Assembly: GCA_902782225.1 (NCBI GenBank)
Contig: CACZMF010000010.1
Coordinates: 1 to 64,000 of the forward strand
Source: an uncultured Bacteroidia bacterium
GTDB taxonomy: Bacteria > Bacteroidota > Bacteroidia > Bacteroidales > UBA932
DNA: 64,000 nucleotides
Direction of reading: 5' to 3'
Part shown: positions 35,671 to 44,639 of the stretch, piece after piece
Position numbering within the stretch: the first letter of the stretch is position 1
Layout: every line of letters begins with the position of its first letter
Translations under genes and position numbers: made by a program
The notes under the pieces: model-generated
What the model saw: the letters and a program-made list of their open reading frames with translations, nothing else
Told to the model about the DNA's origin: nothing
The model's database searches: none

Positions 35671-36867
35671 TTATTTGCGGTACTTGGCAGGCATCACGAA
35701 ATGGTATGTGACTTCCAGGGGCTTGTCCACGTCGACCAGCCAGTTGGCCACCTTGAAGTGCACGTCGAACTCATCCAGGCCTATAGGCTTGCGGCTGTCG
35801 GTGCCGTTGACCGAGAAACTGATTTCCTCGTCGCCGCTGATGTATTGCAGGCGGCAGTAGGTCAGATTCTCACTGCCGGGGGCTTTATTGAGGATGATAG
35901 GAATCGAGCTGAGGTTGCGTATCGTGAAAGTGACTTTCTTCTCGCTGTATTTGATATTGCTGATTTCGAAGCACGCCTTGAAAAGAGGCTCGAGCCATTC
36001 GGCCTTGCCATACACGCATCCGTCGGCATAAGCGGCGGTGCGGCGGGCATCGAGAGCCTCGCGGATGCCCTCCAGCGAACGCTCCCTGGCGAACACGAGG
36101 GTCATGGGCCTGTACTCTCCCTTCTCATAGTCGACCCACTGGAACATGGGCTTGTGGGCATCGGTGCCAGTGACGATCGCCAGATCTTTCTCAATGGCCC
36201 AGTGGAAGGCCTCGGGGTCGAAGCCGCTGAAGCGGTTTATGATTTCTATGCCGTCGATGAGGCCGGCATTGAAGAGCTCCGTATGGATAGGCCACCACTT
36301 CGTCTCGTTGGGAGCCTGCTGCTCCCAGTCGGGATGGTTCCACACCAGGAAGGCGCCCTGGCGCTTTGCCTCCTTGAGTCCGGCGCGGATTGCCTCTTCT
36401 TCCTGGCGGACTTCATCGGAGCCATACTTGCCGTCGTACGTCTCGGACTTCTCGGCTATGGCATTGCCGTCAGTGATGAACTGGGTGTTGAAATGCCCCG
36501 GGAAAATGCGGGTGCCGCGGGTGAGCTCGGCGCCGTGGATCACGAGGATGCCGTATTTCTTTGCAGCCTTTGCAGCCATTTCATAGGAGGTATTCCTGTC
36601 TGCCCTGGCGTTGAAATCCTTGAGCATATGCTGATGGTGGGTCTCCACGTGGTCGGTGATGGAGATGAAGTCAAGGCCGTCGAAATCAGCTTCATCCACA
36701 CGGGTAACGGGCCACACGGAAGCATCGCTGAAATTGGTGTGGATGTGGAAATCCCCCTTAAGGGTCTGATAACCCGGGATGTCGGGAATCCGGGCTTTAT
36801 GGGGCACGGTGGCGGAAGCTGAAACCGTAACTGACAGCGCCACAAGGGCAAGCAATAATTTTCTCAT
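35671..36867 (-). CDS. Secreted PHP-domain phosphodiesterase (Sb-PDE-like)
   Basis: 398 aa from the ATG at 36867; an upstream in-frame start would misplace the signal peptide (cleavage near ASA-TV). The PHP metal sites are present: GDFHIHTNFSD (His-x-His), SITDHVE, HGAEL, NHPD and GTDAHKP. This and the C-terminal beta domain fit the Sb-PDE family, whose namesake cleaves phosphodiesters; the natural substrate of this branch is not established. Exported to the periplasm. It leads a probable operon with small peptide C and the GLUG lipoprotein. Confidence 0.85.
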   Translation of the reverse strand: MRKLLLALVALSVTVSASATVPHKARIPDIPGYQTLKGDFHIHTNFSDASVWPVTRVDEADFDGLDFISITDHVETHHQHMLKDFNARADRNTSYEMAAKAAKKYGILVIHGAELTRGTRIFPGHFNTQFITDGNAIAEKSETYDGKYGSDEVRQEEEAIRAGLKEAKRQGAFLVWNHPDWEQQAPNETKWWPIHTELFNAGLIDGIEIINRFSGFDPEAFHWAIEKDLAIVTGTDAHKPMFQWVDYEKGEYRPMTLVFARERSLEGIREALDARRTAAYADGCVYGKAEWLEPLFKACFEISNIKYSEKKVTFTIRNLSSIPIILNKAPGSENLTYCRLQYISGDEEISFSVNGTDSRKPIGLDEFDVHFKVANWLVDVDKPLEVTYHFVMPAKYRK

Positions 36868-36888
36868 AATTTTTTCAAGTAAAGCATA

Positions 36889-36896
36889 CAAATATA
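36889..36896 (-). promoter_or_regulatory. -7 box (TATATTTG) for the phosphodiesterase gene
   Basis: Minus-strand TATATTTG, 21 nt before the ATG at 36867. It is back to back with the rpsU box at 36908. Confidence 0.5.
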
Positions 36897-36907
36897 AAAA
36901 AAATATT

Positions 36908-36915
36908 TATCTTTG
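36908..36915 (+). promoter_or_regulatory. -7 box (TATCTTTG) for rpsU
   Basis: TATCTTTG fits TAnnTTTG and lies 37 nt before the rpsU ATG. An AAGGA follows near 36949, just before the start codon. Confidence 0.5.
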
Positions 36916-36952
36916 CGGTCCATTTTTGAAGAAAAAGGGGGTGATTTAAGGA

Positions 36953-37147
36953 ATGATTATCGTACAGGTAAAAGAAGGCGAAAATATCGAACGCGCCCTT
37001 AAGAAGTTCAAGAGGAAGTTCGAGAAGACCGGTGCCGTCCGTGAGATGCGCGCCCGCAAGAATTTTGAGAAGCCTTCAGTAAAGCGCCGTATCGCAAAGC
37101 AGAAGGCGATTTACGTCCAGCACCTCCGTCTCATGGAAGAGCAATAA
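36953..37147 (+). CDS. rpsU: 30S ribosomal protein S21
   Basis: 64 aa, family length. MIIVQVKEGENIERALKKFK is the family signature and the Arg/Lys-rich C-terminal helix (KRRIAKQKAIYVQ) follows. Small subunit protein near the anti-Shine-Dalgarno end of 16S rRNA. Monocistronic: own promoter-like box and a terminator 6 nt later. Confidence 0.97.
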   Translation: MIIVQVKEGENIERALKKFKRKFEKTGAVREMRARKNFEKPSVKRRIAKQKAIYVQHLRLMEEQ

Positions 37148-37176
37148 AAAAAGCCCGAAGTTTTCGGGCTTTTTTC
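37146..37176. terminator. Bidirectional terminator between rpsU and gdhA
   Basis: AAAAAAAGCCCGA-AGTTT-TCGGGCTTTTTTT: GCCCGA 37153-37158 pairs with TCGGGC 37164-37169, with A and T runs on both sides. Confidence 0.9.
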
Positions 37177-37191
37177 TTTATATTCAATCGC

Positions 37192-38535
37192 TTAGACAGT
37201 TCCCTGCTCCAGCATTGCGGTGGCCACTTTCATGAAGCCGGCGATGTTGGCGCCCTTGACGTAGTCGATGCTGCCGTCGGGCTGGGTGCCGTACTTGACG
37301 CACTGCTCGTGGATGGAATCCATGATGAAGTGGAGCTTTGCATCCACCTCGGCGCCGCTCCAGCTGATGTGGGAGGCGTTCTGAGTCATTTCCAGGCCGG
37401 AAGTCGCCACGCCGCCGGCGTTGACGGCCTTGCCGGGAGCGAAGAGCACCCCGTTGTGCTGGAAATAGTGGATGGCACCGGGCTGGCAGCCCATGTTGCT
37501 CACCTCGCAGCAGCACCAGCAGCCGTTGGCCTTCAGTTCCTTGGCATCGTCTTCGGAAAGCTCGTTCTGGAAGGCGCAGGGAAGCGCCACGTCGCATTTC
37601 ACGCTCCAGGCCTTCTTGCCCGCGGTGAACTTGCAGGCTCCCGGGAACTTGTCTGCCATATCCTCCACGCGGTTGCGGTTGGACGCACGCATGATGAGCA
37701 TATAGTCAATCATTTCCTTGGTGATGCCGTCGGGGATTTCGCACACGCCGTCGGGGCCTGAAATGGCCACGACCTTGGCGCCGAGCTCGGTGGCCTTGAT
37801 GCAGGCGCCCCAGGCCACGTTGCCGAATCCGGACACCGCCACGCGGCAGCCCTTGATGTCCTTGCCTGCCTTGTGGAGCAGGTTCTGGGTGAAGTAGAGG
37901 GCGCCGAAGCCGGTGGCCTCGGGACGGAGGATGGAGCCTCCCCAGGTGGAGCCCTTGCCGGTCAGCACGCCGGTGTTGTACTCACGGGCGAGCTTCTTGT
38001 ACATACCGTAGAGGTAGCCGATCTCGCGGCCGCCCACGCCCACGTCGCCGGCCGGGATGTCCTGGTCGGGGCCTATGCACTGCCAGAGTTCAAGCATGAA
38101 GGCCTGGCAGAAGCGCATGATTTCGTCGTTGCTCTTGCCCACCGGATCGAAGTCGGAACCGCCCTTGGCGCCGCCCATAGGCAGGGTGGTGAGGGCGTTC
38201 TTGAACGTCTGCTCGAATCCGAGGAACTTCAGCATCGAAGGGGTCACGGCCCTGTGGAAGCGGAGTCCGCCCTTGTAGGGGCCGATGGCGCTGTTGAACT
38301 GCACACGGTAGCCGGTGTTGGTCTGCACCTCTCCCCTGTCGTCCACCCAAGTCACGCGGAAGGTGAAGATACGGTCGGGCTCGACCATACGCTCCACGAT
38401 CTTGGCCTTCTCGAACTCAGGGTGCTGGTTGTAGACCTCTTCCACTGATTCCAGAACTTCCTGTACTGCCTGGAGATACTCGTTTTCTCCCGGATACTTG
38501 GCCCTCAGGCGGGCCATGATGTCATTGGTTTTCAT
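37192..38535 (-). CDS. gdhA: Glutamate dehydrogenase (NADP-type, hexameric)
   Basis: 447 aa from the ATG at 38535 (an earlier in-frame start gives no family sequence). Interconverts 2-oxoglutarate + ammonia and glutamate. Seen: YKGGLRFH, the catalytic-site Lys124 in PMGGAKGG, PDQDIPAGDVGVGGREIGYLYG, the Rossmann GFGNVAWG, and LFAPGKAVNAGGVATSGLEM. Unusually, the segment that is AEGANMP in most homologues reads CEVSNMGCQP, within a cluster of Cys339, 341, 342, 343 and 350. It follows korB by 19 nt, so glutamate synthesis and 2-oxoglutarate formation are co-transcribed. Ends at a terminator. Confidence 0.96.
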   Translation of the reverse strand: MKTNDIMARLRAKYPGENEYLQAVQEVLESVEEVYNQHPEFEKAKIVERMVEPDRIFTFRVTWVDDRGEVQTNTGYRVQFNSAIGPYKGGLRFHRAVTPSMLKFLGFEQTFKNALTTLPMGGAKGGSDFDPVGKSNDEIMRFCQAFMLELWQCIGPDQDIPAGDVGVGGREIGYLYGMYKKLAREYNTGVLTGKGSTWGGSILRPEATGFGALYFTQNLLHKAGKDIKGCRVAVSGFGNVAWGACIKATELGAKVVAISGPDGVCEIPDGITKEMIDYMLIMRASNRNRVEDMADKFPGACKFTAGKKAWSVKCDVALPCAFQNELSEDDAKELKANGCWCCCEVSNMGCQPGAIHYFQHNGVLFAPGKAVNAGGVATSGLEMTQNASHISWSGAEVDAKLHFIMDSIHEQCVKYGTQPDGSIDYVKGANIAGFMKVATAMLEQGTV

Positions 38536-38554
38536 GATAAGTGTTATAAGTGTG

Positions 38555-39574
38555 TTATTTGACTTCCCATGTAGAACCGCTGTGGAGCAGTTCATCCACG
38601 GAATGGATTTTAGATGAACGCATCACGCTGATGACCTGGTCGCGCACGCCGTCGTCGTAGGTGATGTCCTTGACGTCGCGGATCACGCCGAGGGCCACCG
38701 GGTAGTCAGGCCCCTTCATCTCGGCGAGCGCCATGTGGAGGCCGATGTTGTCGGTGTGGGCGTCGTGGACCAGGATATCATCAAGGGTGTAGCCGCCTTC
38801 GCCGATGTGGACGGCGCGTATCTTGCGTCCGTCGAACACCAGGCCGCGGTCGGAGTTCTTTCCGAACACCATCTTCTCCCCCTGGCGGAGTATGATGGTG
38901 CGGTCGGCGCGCCACTCGGGATCGGAGATCTCCTTGTGGGCTCCGTCGTTGAAAATCACGCAGTTGGTGAGCATTTCCATGACCGAGCAGCCGTCGTGGA
39001 GGGCGGCGGCGGTCATGATCTCCTCGTTGAGCTTGAGCTCCACGTCCAGAGAACGGGCGAAGAAGGTGCCTTTCGCTCCGAGCACCAGCGATCCCGGATT
39101 GAAGGGATGCTCCACGGTGCCGTAGGGAGAGGTTTTCGTGATCGCCCCGAACTTGGAGGTCGGGGAATACTGTCCCTTGGTCAGGCCGTAGATCTGGTTG
39201 TTGAAGAGGATTATGTTGATGTCGATGTTGCGGCGGATGGCGTGGATGAAATGGTTGCCGCCGATTGCAAGGGCGTCGCCGTCGCCGCAGGCCTGCCAGA
39301 CGGTGAGGGTGGGGTTGGCCACCTTGATGCCGGTGGACACCGCGGTGGCGCGGCCGTGGATGCTATGGAATCCATAGGTATCCATATAATAAGGAAGACG
39401 CGAGGAGCATCCAATTCCGGACACCACCACATAGCGTTCCTTCTCGTAGCCGAGGGCCTGGCTCACCCTGGGAAGAGCCCTCTGGAGGGCTGCAAGCACG
39501 GCGTGGTCGCCGCATCCGGGGCACCAGCGTACTTCCTGGTCGGACTTGAAATCCTTGAATGTGAGTGTTGCCAT
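38555..39574 (-). CDS. korB: 2-oxoglutarate:ferredoxin oxidoreductase, beta subunit
   Basis: 339 aa from the ATG at 39574; the frame runs further up inside korA but without family similarity. TPP-binding subunit: WCPGCGDHAVL, GIGCSSRLPYYMDTYGFHSIHGRA, and the TPP/Mg motif GDGDALAIGGNH with NNQIYGLTKGQ. The complex makes 2-oxoglutarate from succinyl-CoA, CO2 and reduced ferredoxin, or the reverse. Only 2 nt after korA. Substrate preference between 2-oxo acids is inferred from the overall pattern and from gdhA downstream. Confidence 0.93.
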   Translation of the reverse strand: MATLTFKDFKSDQEVRWCPGCGDHAVLAALQRALPRVSQALGYEKERYVVVSGIGCSSRLPYYMDTYGFHSIHGRATAVSTGIKVANPTLTVWQACGDGDALAIGGNHFIHAIRRNIDINIILFNNQIYGLTKGQYSPTSKFGAITKTSPYGTVEHPFNPGSLVLGAKGTFFARSLDVELKLNEEIMTAAALHDGCSVMEMLTNCVIFNDGAHKEISDPEWRADRTIILRQGEKMVFGKNSDRGLVFDGRKIRAVHIGEGGYTLDDILVHDAHTDNIGLHMALAEMKGPDYPVALGVIRDVKDITYDDGVRDQVISVMRSSKIHSVDELLHSGSTWEVK

Positions 39575-39576
39575 AA

Positions 39577-41415
39577 TCAGATCTCCTTCTTGATTGCGTC
39601 CACAAGCTCGCTCACGAGGAACGGCTGGCCCTGGACTTTGTTGTACTGCACATAGTTGAACTGCGGCAGGACTCCGCGAAGATAGTTCACGAACTGGCCG
39701 CTGTTGAGCTCGCACACGAGAATCTTCCCGAAGCCGGAGAAGATTTCCTCAGTGTTGGCGGGCAGAGGGTTGATGAAGTCGAAATGCACATAGGATACGT
39801 TCCCAACCTCTTCCACGGCACCGAGCAGATGCCCGTAGGTGCCGCCCCAGCCCACCACCAGGAGCTTGCCCCGGGCGGGACCGCGGAGAATCTCAAGCTT
39901 GGGAAGCCTGCGGGCTATCCTTGCCACCTTCTCGGCGCGTTCGCGCACCATCATCTCGTGGTTCTGGGGATCGGTAGAGAGTACGCCCTCGTGGGTCTTT
40001 TCCAGACCGCCCACACGGTGCTCGAAACTTTTCTGGCCGGGGATGGCCCACTTGCGCACCAGCGTCTCGGGATCCCTGTCGAAGGGATGGAACTTCTCCC
40101 CTTCCGGAAGCACGCCGCTGACAAACGGGGGCTTGATTTCAGGATAGTCGGCCATCGAAGGGATGCGCCAGGGCTCGCTGCCGTTGCCGAGGAAGCCCTC
40201 GGAAAGCAGCATCACGGGAGTCATGTGCTCAAGGGCGATCTGTGCGGCGCAGAAAGCGGCGTCGAAGCAGTGCGAAGGAGAATGAGCGGCGATTACCGGC
40301 ATAGGGCATTCGCCGTTGCGGCCGTAAAGCGCCTGGTTGAGGTCGGACTGCTCGGTCTTGGTGGGGAGGCCGGTGGAAGGACCGCCGCGCTGCACGTCCA
40401 CGACGACCAGCGGAAGCTCCGCCATCACGGCAAGGCCGAGGGCTTCGGTCTTGAGCGAAAGGCCTGGGCCGGAAGTGGTGGTGACGGCGAGGTTGCCGGC
40501 GTAGCTCGCGCCGATGGCGGTGCAGATGCCGGCGATTTCGTCCTCGGCCTGCAAGGTCTTGGCGCCGAGGCTCTTATGTATTGCGAGTTCCTCCAGGATG
40601 GCCGTTGCGGGCGTGATGGGATAAGAACCGCAGAACAGGGGAAGGCCGGACTTTTCGGACGCCGCGAGCAGGCCCCAGGCAGTGGCCTGGTTGCCGGTGA
40701 TGTTGCGGTAGGTGCCGGGCTTCTTGTTCTTCGAAGGGGCCACGGTGTAGGTGTTGGGAATGGCCTGTATGTTGGCTGCATAGTTGAAGCCGTCATTGAG
40801 GACCTTCTTGTTGGGCGCGATAAGTTCAGGGTGCTTCTTGGAGAATTTCCTTTCGAGATACAGGTAGATGTACTCCAGCGGGCGGCTGTAGATGTAGCAG
40901 GCCATTCCGAGGGTGAACATGTTCTTGCACTTGAGCACGGCCTTGGGATCCAGTCCGCTGTCTTTCAGCGACTCGCGGGTCAGCTCCGAGATGGGGGCCA
41001 AGATGATGGCGCGGTCCTCCACCTTGAGCTCGGTGAAGGGGTTGTCGGTCTTGAAGCCGGCCTTCTGCATGCCCTTCTCGTCGAACGCGTCGCCGTCCAC
41101 GAGTATCATGGCCGTGGGCTTGCACCATTTGGCGTTGGACTTGAGTGCGGCCGGATTCATCGCCACCAGGAGGTCGCAGAAATCACCGGGGGTCTCGACT
41201 CCTTCGGATCCGATGTGGACCTGGAAACCGGAAACGCCGGACACGGTGCCGTGCGGGGCGCGTATCTCGGCGGGGAAATCGGGGAATGTGGACAGTTCGT
41301 TGCCATAAATCGCAGACATATCTGCGAAAAGAGACCCGGTGAGCTGCATACCATCTCCCGAGTCTCCTGCGAATCTGATCACAACATCCTTTAAGTCAAT
41401 GACTTTGTGTTGCAT
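39577..41415 (-). CDS. korA: 2-oxoglutarate:ferredoxin oxidoreductase, fused gamma-alpha subunit
   Basis: 612 aa; the ATG at 41415 is preferred over a TTG 6 nt upstream. The N-terminal 190 residues are the gamma domain (VIRFAGDSGDGMQLTG, FPDFPAEIRAP). The rest is the pyrimidine-binding alpha domain (GNQATAWGLLAASEKSG, YPITPATAILEELA, EDEIAGICTAIGASYAG, TTSGPGLSLKTEALG) and a C-terminal domain (VVGWGGTYG, HFDFINPLP). The fused form is usual in Bacteroidota. Lies 25 nt after an ompH/skp gene and 2 nt before korB. Confidence 0.94.
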   Translation of the reverse strand: MQHKVIDLKDVVIRFAGDSGDGMQLTGSLFADMSAIYGNELSTFPDFPAEIRAPHGTVSGVSGFQVHIGSEGVETPGDFCDLLVAMNPAALKSNAKWCKPTAMILVDGDAFDEKGMQKAGFKTDNPFTELKVEDRAIILAPISELTRESLKDSGLDPKAVLKCKNMFTLGMACYIYSRPLEYIYLYLERKFSKKHPELIAPNKKVLNDGFNYAANIQAIPNTYTVAPSKNKKPGTYRNITGNQATAWGLLAASEKSGLPLFCGSYPITPATAILEELAIHKSLGAKTLQAEDEIAGICTAIGASYAGNLAVTTTSGPGLSLKTEALGLAVMAELPLVVVDVQRGGPSTGLPTKTEQSDLNQALYGRNGECPMPVIAAHSPSHCFDAAFCAAQIALEHMTPVMLLSEGFLGNGSEPWRIPSMADYPEIKPPFVSGVLPEGEKFHPFDRDPETLVRKWAIPGQKSFEHRVGGLEKTHEGVLSTDPQNHEMMVRERAEKVARIARRLPKLEILRGPARGKLLVVGWGGTYGHLLGAVEEVGNVSYVHFDFINPLPANTEEIFSGFGKILVCELNSGQFVNYLRGVLPQFNYVQYNKVQGQPFLVSELVDAIKKEI

Positions 41416-41440
41416 CTTCAATATGTGGTTAAAAAATCTG

Positions 41441-42007
41441 TTACTGTGCTGCTGCCGCTTCTGCCGCTGCCTGAAGCTCCTTCTGGAGGGATTCCATAGT
41501 CCTGTCGTCGGGGATGCCGAGAGCCTTGCGGGCTGCGGGGGTCAGGTCCACGCTCTGGGCCGGATCGATGTAGAGGGCGGAGGTCTGGTCGATGACGTAG
41601 ATGTAACCGCCTTCCTTGGCAAGCTTCTCGAGTGCTTCCTGGGCCTTCTTGTAGATGGGAGCCATCAGCTGCTGCTGTTGCTGCTGGAGTTCGGCCTGCA
41701 CGGTCTGCTGGAACTCCTGGATACGCTGCTGGATGTCGGTGAGTTCCTTTTCCTTGGTCTCACGTATAGCCTGGGTCCAGGTCTGGCCCTTCTGCTGATA
41801 CTGCTGATACTTTGTATTGAACTCGTCGGCCATCGCCTGATAGGTCTCGCTGGCCTCCTTGCTGGAAGCGTCCATGGTGGCACGGGCCTGATCGGCCTCG
41901 GGCATCAACTGGACCAGTTCGGTGAAATTCACGTGGGCGAATTTCTGCTGTGCAAACGCTGCTGCGCTGATCATTGCCAATGCGGCAACCAAAAGAATCT
42001 TTTTCAT
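41441..42007 (-). CDS. OmpH/Skp-family periplasmic chaperone
   Basis: 188 aa. Cleavable signal peptide (MKKILLVAALAM ... AFAQ). The mature part has the FAHVNFTELVQLMPE start, a long Gln/Glu-rich coiled coil (about 45-125) and the returning YVIDQTSALYIDP strand, as in Skp. Skp holds unfolded outer-membrane proteins on the way to BamA. It directly follows bamA (11 nt), the classic bamA-skp order. Ala/Gln-rich tail. Confidence 0.93.
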   Translation of the reverse strand: MKKILLVAALAMISAAAFAQQKFAHVNFTELVQLMPEADQARATMDASSKEASETYQAMADEFNTKYQQYQQKGQTWTQAIRETKEKELTDIQQRIQEFQQTVQAELQQQQQQLMAPIYKKAQEALEKLAKEGGYIYVIDQTSALYIDPAQSVDLTPAARKALGIPDDRTMESLQKELQAAAEAAAAQ

Positions 42008-42018
42008 ATTTTCAAACT

Positions 42019-44607
42019 TTAAAATTGTTGTCCTATAACGAAGTGGAACTGACTTCCACCTATCTTTGCGTCGTCGAAACCGTAGCCCCAGTCCACGCCG
42101 AGCAAGCCTATCATCGGCAGGAAGATACGCACGCCCACACCGGCGCTTCGCTTGATTTCGAAGGGGTTGAATTCCTTTATATCGCTCCAGCAGTTACCGC
42201 CCTCCAGGAAGGCCAGCACGAAGATGGTCGAAGAAGGCTGCAGTATCACGGGGTAGCGGAGCTCCACGGTGAATTTGTCATATACGTTGCCGATGCGGGC
42301 GGTTCCGCTGCTGTTGTATGGCGTAATCTTCTGGGGCGTCAGGGAATTGTTCTCGTAGCCGCGCAGGGATATGATTTCGTTGCCGTAGGTCATATATCCG
42401 GACATTCCGTCGCCGCCCACGAGGAAGCCCTCGAAGGGAGAGTAGCCCCATGCCCTGTTGTAGTAGCCGAGGTAGCCGAACTGGGCGCGGGTCATAAGCA
42501 CCAGGTCGCCGATGAGCTTGGTGTAGATGGCGCCGTTGAACTTCCACTTGTTGTACTCAATCCAGCGGTAGCGCTGCTCCACGGTCCAGTTGTCGTAGTT
42601 GACGTCCCGCCAGCTGATCTTCCTGCCGTCACGTTCGGTGATGCGGTTGCCGGCGGCGTCGTAGTCGTAGTTTCGGAACAGCGAGAACGGAGGGGTCAGG
42701 GACACGGACATGGAGAAGTCGGATCCGGACCGGGGATAGATCTGCTGGTCGGTGGAATTACGCATCAGCGTGAGGGTGTAGCTGATGTTGTTGGAAACGC
42801 CGTTGTCGAAGATGAAGCCGTAGCCGCTCCAGTCCTTGAGCCGGTAGGTCTGCCAGCTCAGGCCGTTGTAGAGCACGAAGAAGTTGTCGGGCCACTTGAG
42901 CCGGTTGCCCAGGGATGCCGAGAAACCGAAGACCTCCATCTGGTGGCTGTTGTCGAGGATTCCGAGCCAGAGGTTGGAATTGGTGTAGCGGGTGTAGTAG
43001 CCGCTCAGGTTGAGGGAGGTAGGCTTCTTGCCGAAGAGCCAGGGCTCCGTGAAGCTGGCGGTCAGGGCCGTGTAGTACTGGCCGTTGGTCTGGAAGCGGA
43101 ACGCCAGGTTCTGGGCGTCTCCCAGCGGCACGGGGCGCCAGGCCGTCTTGTCGAAGAAGCGGTTGGTGGAGAAGTTGTTGAAACTCACGCCCACGGTGGC
43201 CACGAAGGTGTTGCCGCCCCATCCTCCGGAAAGTTCCAGCTGGCTGGAAGGCTTCTCGGTGACGTTGTAGACTATGTCCACGGTGTTGTTGAGCTGGTTG
43301 GGGATGATGGAATAGCCCTTGCCCTGCTCCTGTATGGCTTCCGGGTCGAACTGGCCCAGGGAGGCGATTTCACGTATGGAGCGCTCGAAATCGGACTGGC
43401 GGAAGAGGTAGCCCGGTCTGGTGAAGATCTGGCGGCGCACCACCTTTTCGTTGGTCAGGTCGTTGCCGTTGATCACGATGTTGTTCAGCGTGGCCTGCTT
43501 GCCTTCGGAAATGCGGAGCTCCACGTCCACGGAGTCGTTCTGGATATTGGTCTCCACCGGGGTCACGTTGAAGAAGAGGTAGCCGTTGTCGCGGTAGAGC
43601 TTGGACACGTCCAGCTCGGTCTGCTTGCCGCCGCCGTTGAGGCGCTTCTCCATCGACACCACGTCATAGACGTCGCCCTTCTGGATTTTCAGCACCTCGT
43701 TGAGCACCTCGGAAGGATAGACGGAGTTGCCGGTCCAGGTGATGTCCCTGAAATAGTATTTGTCGCCTTCCTCGAACACCAGGTCGATCGCGAGGCGGTT
43801 GGGCTCCATATAATAGACGGAGTCGCGCACCAGGCGGGCGTCGCGGTAGCCGGCCTCGTTGAAGGCGGAGAGTACCGTCTTCTTGTCGTTGAGGTATTCC
43901 TTCTCGTTGAACTTCTTGCTGTTGAAGAAGTTGTAGATCTTGTTGGACTTGGTCTTCTTCATCGAGCGGGCCAGCTTGAAATCGCCGACGTGCTCGTTGC
44001 CGATGAAGTGGATTTCCTTGATGCGCACGCGCTCTCCCCTGTTGATGGCGAAGTTGACGCGTATGGCGTTCTTCACTATCGAGTCTTTCTGCACCTCGGC
44101 CTGGACCGTGGCGTTGAGGAAGCCCTTTTCGGCGTAGTAGCGCTTGATGATGTCGGAAGAGGTCTTCTCCACGTATTCGGAGAATTCCCCGCCGCGGCGC
44201 AGGTTCAGGCGGTCCTGGAGTTCTTTCTTGTCGCCGGACTTGATGCCGGAGAAGGTCCAGCGGGACACCCTGGGACGCTCCTTGATGATGATCTTGAAAT
44301 ATGCCGAATCGGCATTCTCGCTCAGATGGTCGATGACGAGCGACACGTCTTCGAAATAGCGCTGCAGCCAGAGGCGGCGCACAATTCCGGACACGTCGTC
44401 ACTGGGCACGGTCAGCTCCATGCCTTTCTGCATGCCAGTGAGCTGTATGATCTGGGCTGAGCTGAAATAACTGTTGCCTTCAACCTCGACACCCCCCACG
44501 AAATACTTCCTGGGGTGGTTGTAGTCCACTTCCACTTGCTTTTCCTGGGCCAGCACGACGGCACAGGAGAGCAAACACAGCAAGGCAACGATATATCTTC
44601 TTATCAT
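42019..44607 (-). CDS. bamA: Outer-membrane assembly factor BamA
   Basis: 862 aa. Signal peptide to about residue 20 (VVLAQ). Five POTRA-type repeats are expected over about 25-445 (for example VEVEGNSYFSSAQI, IKEIHFIGNEHVGD, FRDITWTGNSVYPS, LNNIVINGNDLTNEKV). The barrel domain starts near QLELSGGWGGN and ends FHFVIGQQF with terminal Phe. It contains the VRIFLPMIGLLGVDWGYGFD segment near the C-terminus. Inserts beta-barrels into the outer membrane with BamD, encoded at 50779. A promoter-like box sits 20 nt upstream, inside the gap after uppS. Confidence 0.97.
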   Translation of the reverse strand: MIRRYIVALLCLLSCAVVLAQEKQVEVDYNHPRKYFVGGVEVEGNSYFSSAQIIQLTGMQKGMELTVPSDDVSGIVRRLWLQRYFEDVSLVIDHLSENADSAYFKIIIKERPRVSRWTFSGIKSGDKKELQDRLNLRRGGEFSEYVEKTSSDIIKRYYAEKGFLNATVQAEVQKDSIVKNAIRVNFAINRGERVRIKEIHFIGNEHVGDFKLARSMKKTKSNKIYNFFNSKKFNEKEYLNDKKTVLSAFNEAGYRDARLVRDSVYYMEPNRLAIDLVFEEGDKYYFRDITWTGNSVYPSEVLNEVLKIQKGDVYDVVSMEKRLNGGGKQTELDVSKLYRDNGYLFFNVTPVETNIQNDSVDVELRISEGKQATLNNIVINGNDLTNEKVVRRQIFTRPGYLFRQSDFERSIREIASLGQFDPEAIQEQGKGYSIIPNQLNNTVDIVYNVTEKPSSQLELSGGWGGNTFVATVGVSFNNFSTNRFFDKTAWRPVPLGDAQNLAFRFQTNGQYYTALTASFTEPWLFGKKPTSLNLSGYYTRYTNSNLWLGILDNSHQMEVFGFSASLGNRLKWPDNFFVLYNGLSWQTYRLKDWSGYGFIFDNGVSNNISYTLTLMRNSTDQQIYPRSGSDFSMSVSLTPPFSLFRNYDYDAAGNRITERDGRKISWRDVNYDNWTVEQRYRWIEYNKWKFNGAIYTKLIGDLVLMTRAQFGYLGYYNRAWGYSPFEGFLVGGDGMSGYMTYGNEIISLRGYENNSLTPQKITPYNSSGTARIGNVYDKFTVELRYPVILQPSSTIFVLAFLEGGNCWSDIKEFNPFEIKRSAGVGVRIFLPMIGLLGVDWGYGFDDAKIGGSQFHFVIGQQF

Positions 44608-44626
44608 CTTTCTACCGATAAATGCG

Positions 44627-44634
44627 CAAATATA
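44627..44634 (-). promoter_or_regulatory. -7 box (TATATTTG) for bamA
   Basis: Minus-strand TATATTTG, 19 nt before the bamA ATG, in the 32-nt gap after uppS. bamA-skp may thus be transcribed separately from nadK-uppS. Confidence 0.5.
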
Positions 44635-44639
44635 CGGAA

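Noticed and set aside
39784-41394. A 536-codon plus-strand open frame
   Set aside because: Antisense to korA; codon use is that of a shadow frame.
41974-44460. An 828-codon plus-strand open frame
   Set aside because: It lies wholly antisense to bamA, has no start context or family pattern, and is rich in His, Val, Gly and Glu as expected from the mirror frame of a GC-rich gene.
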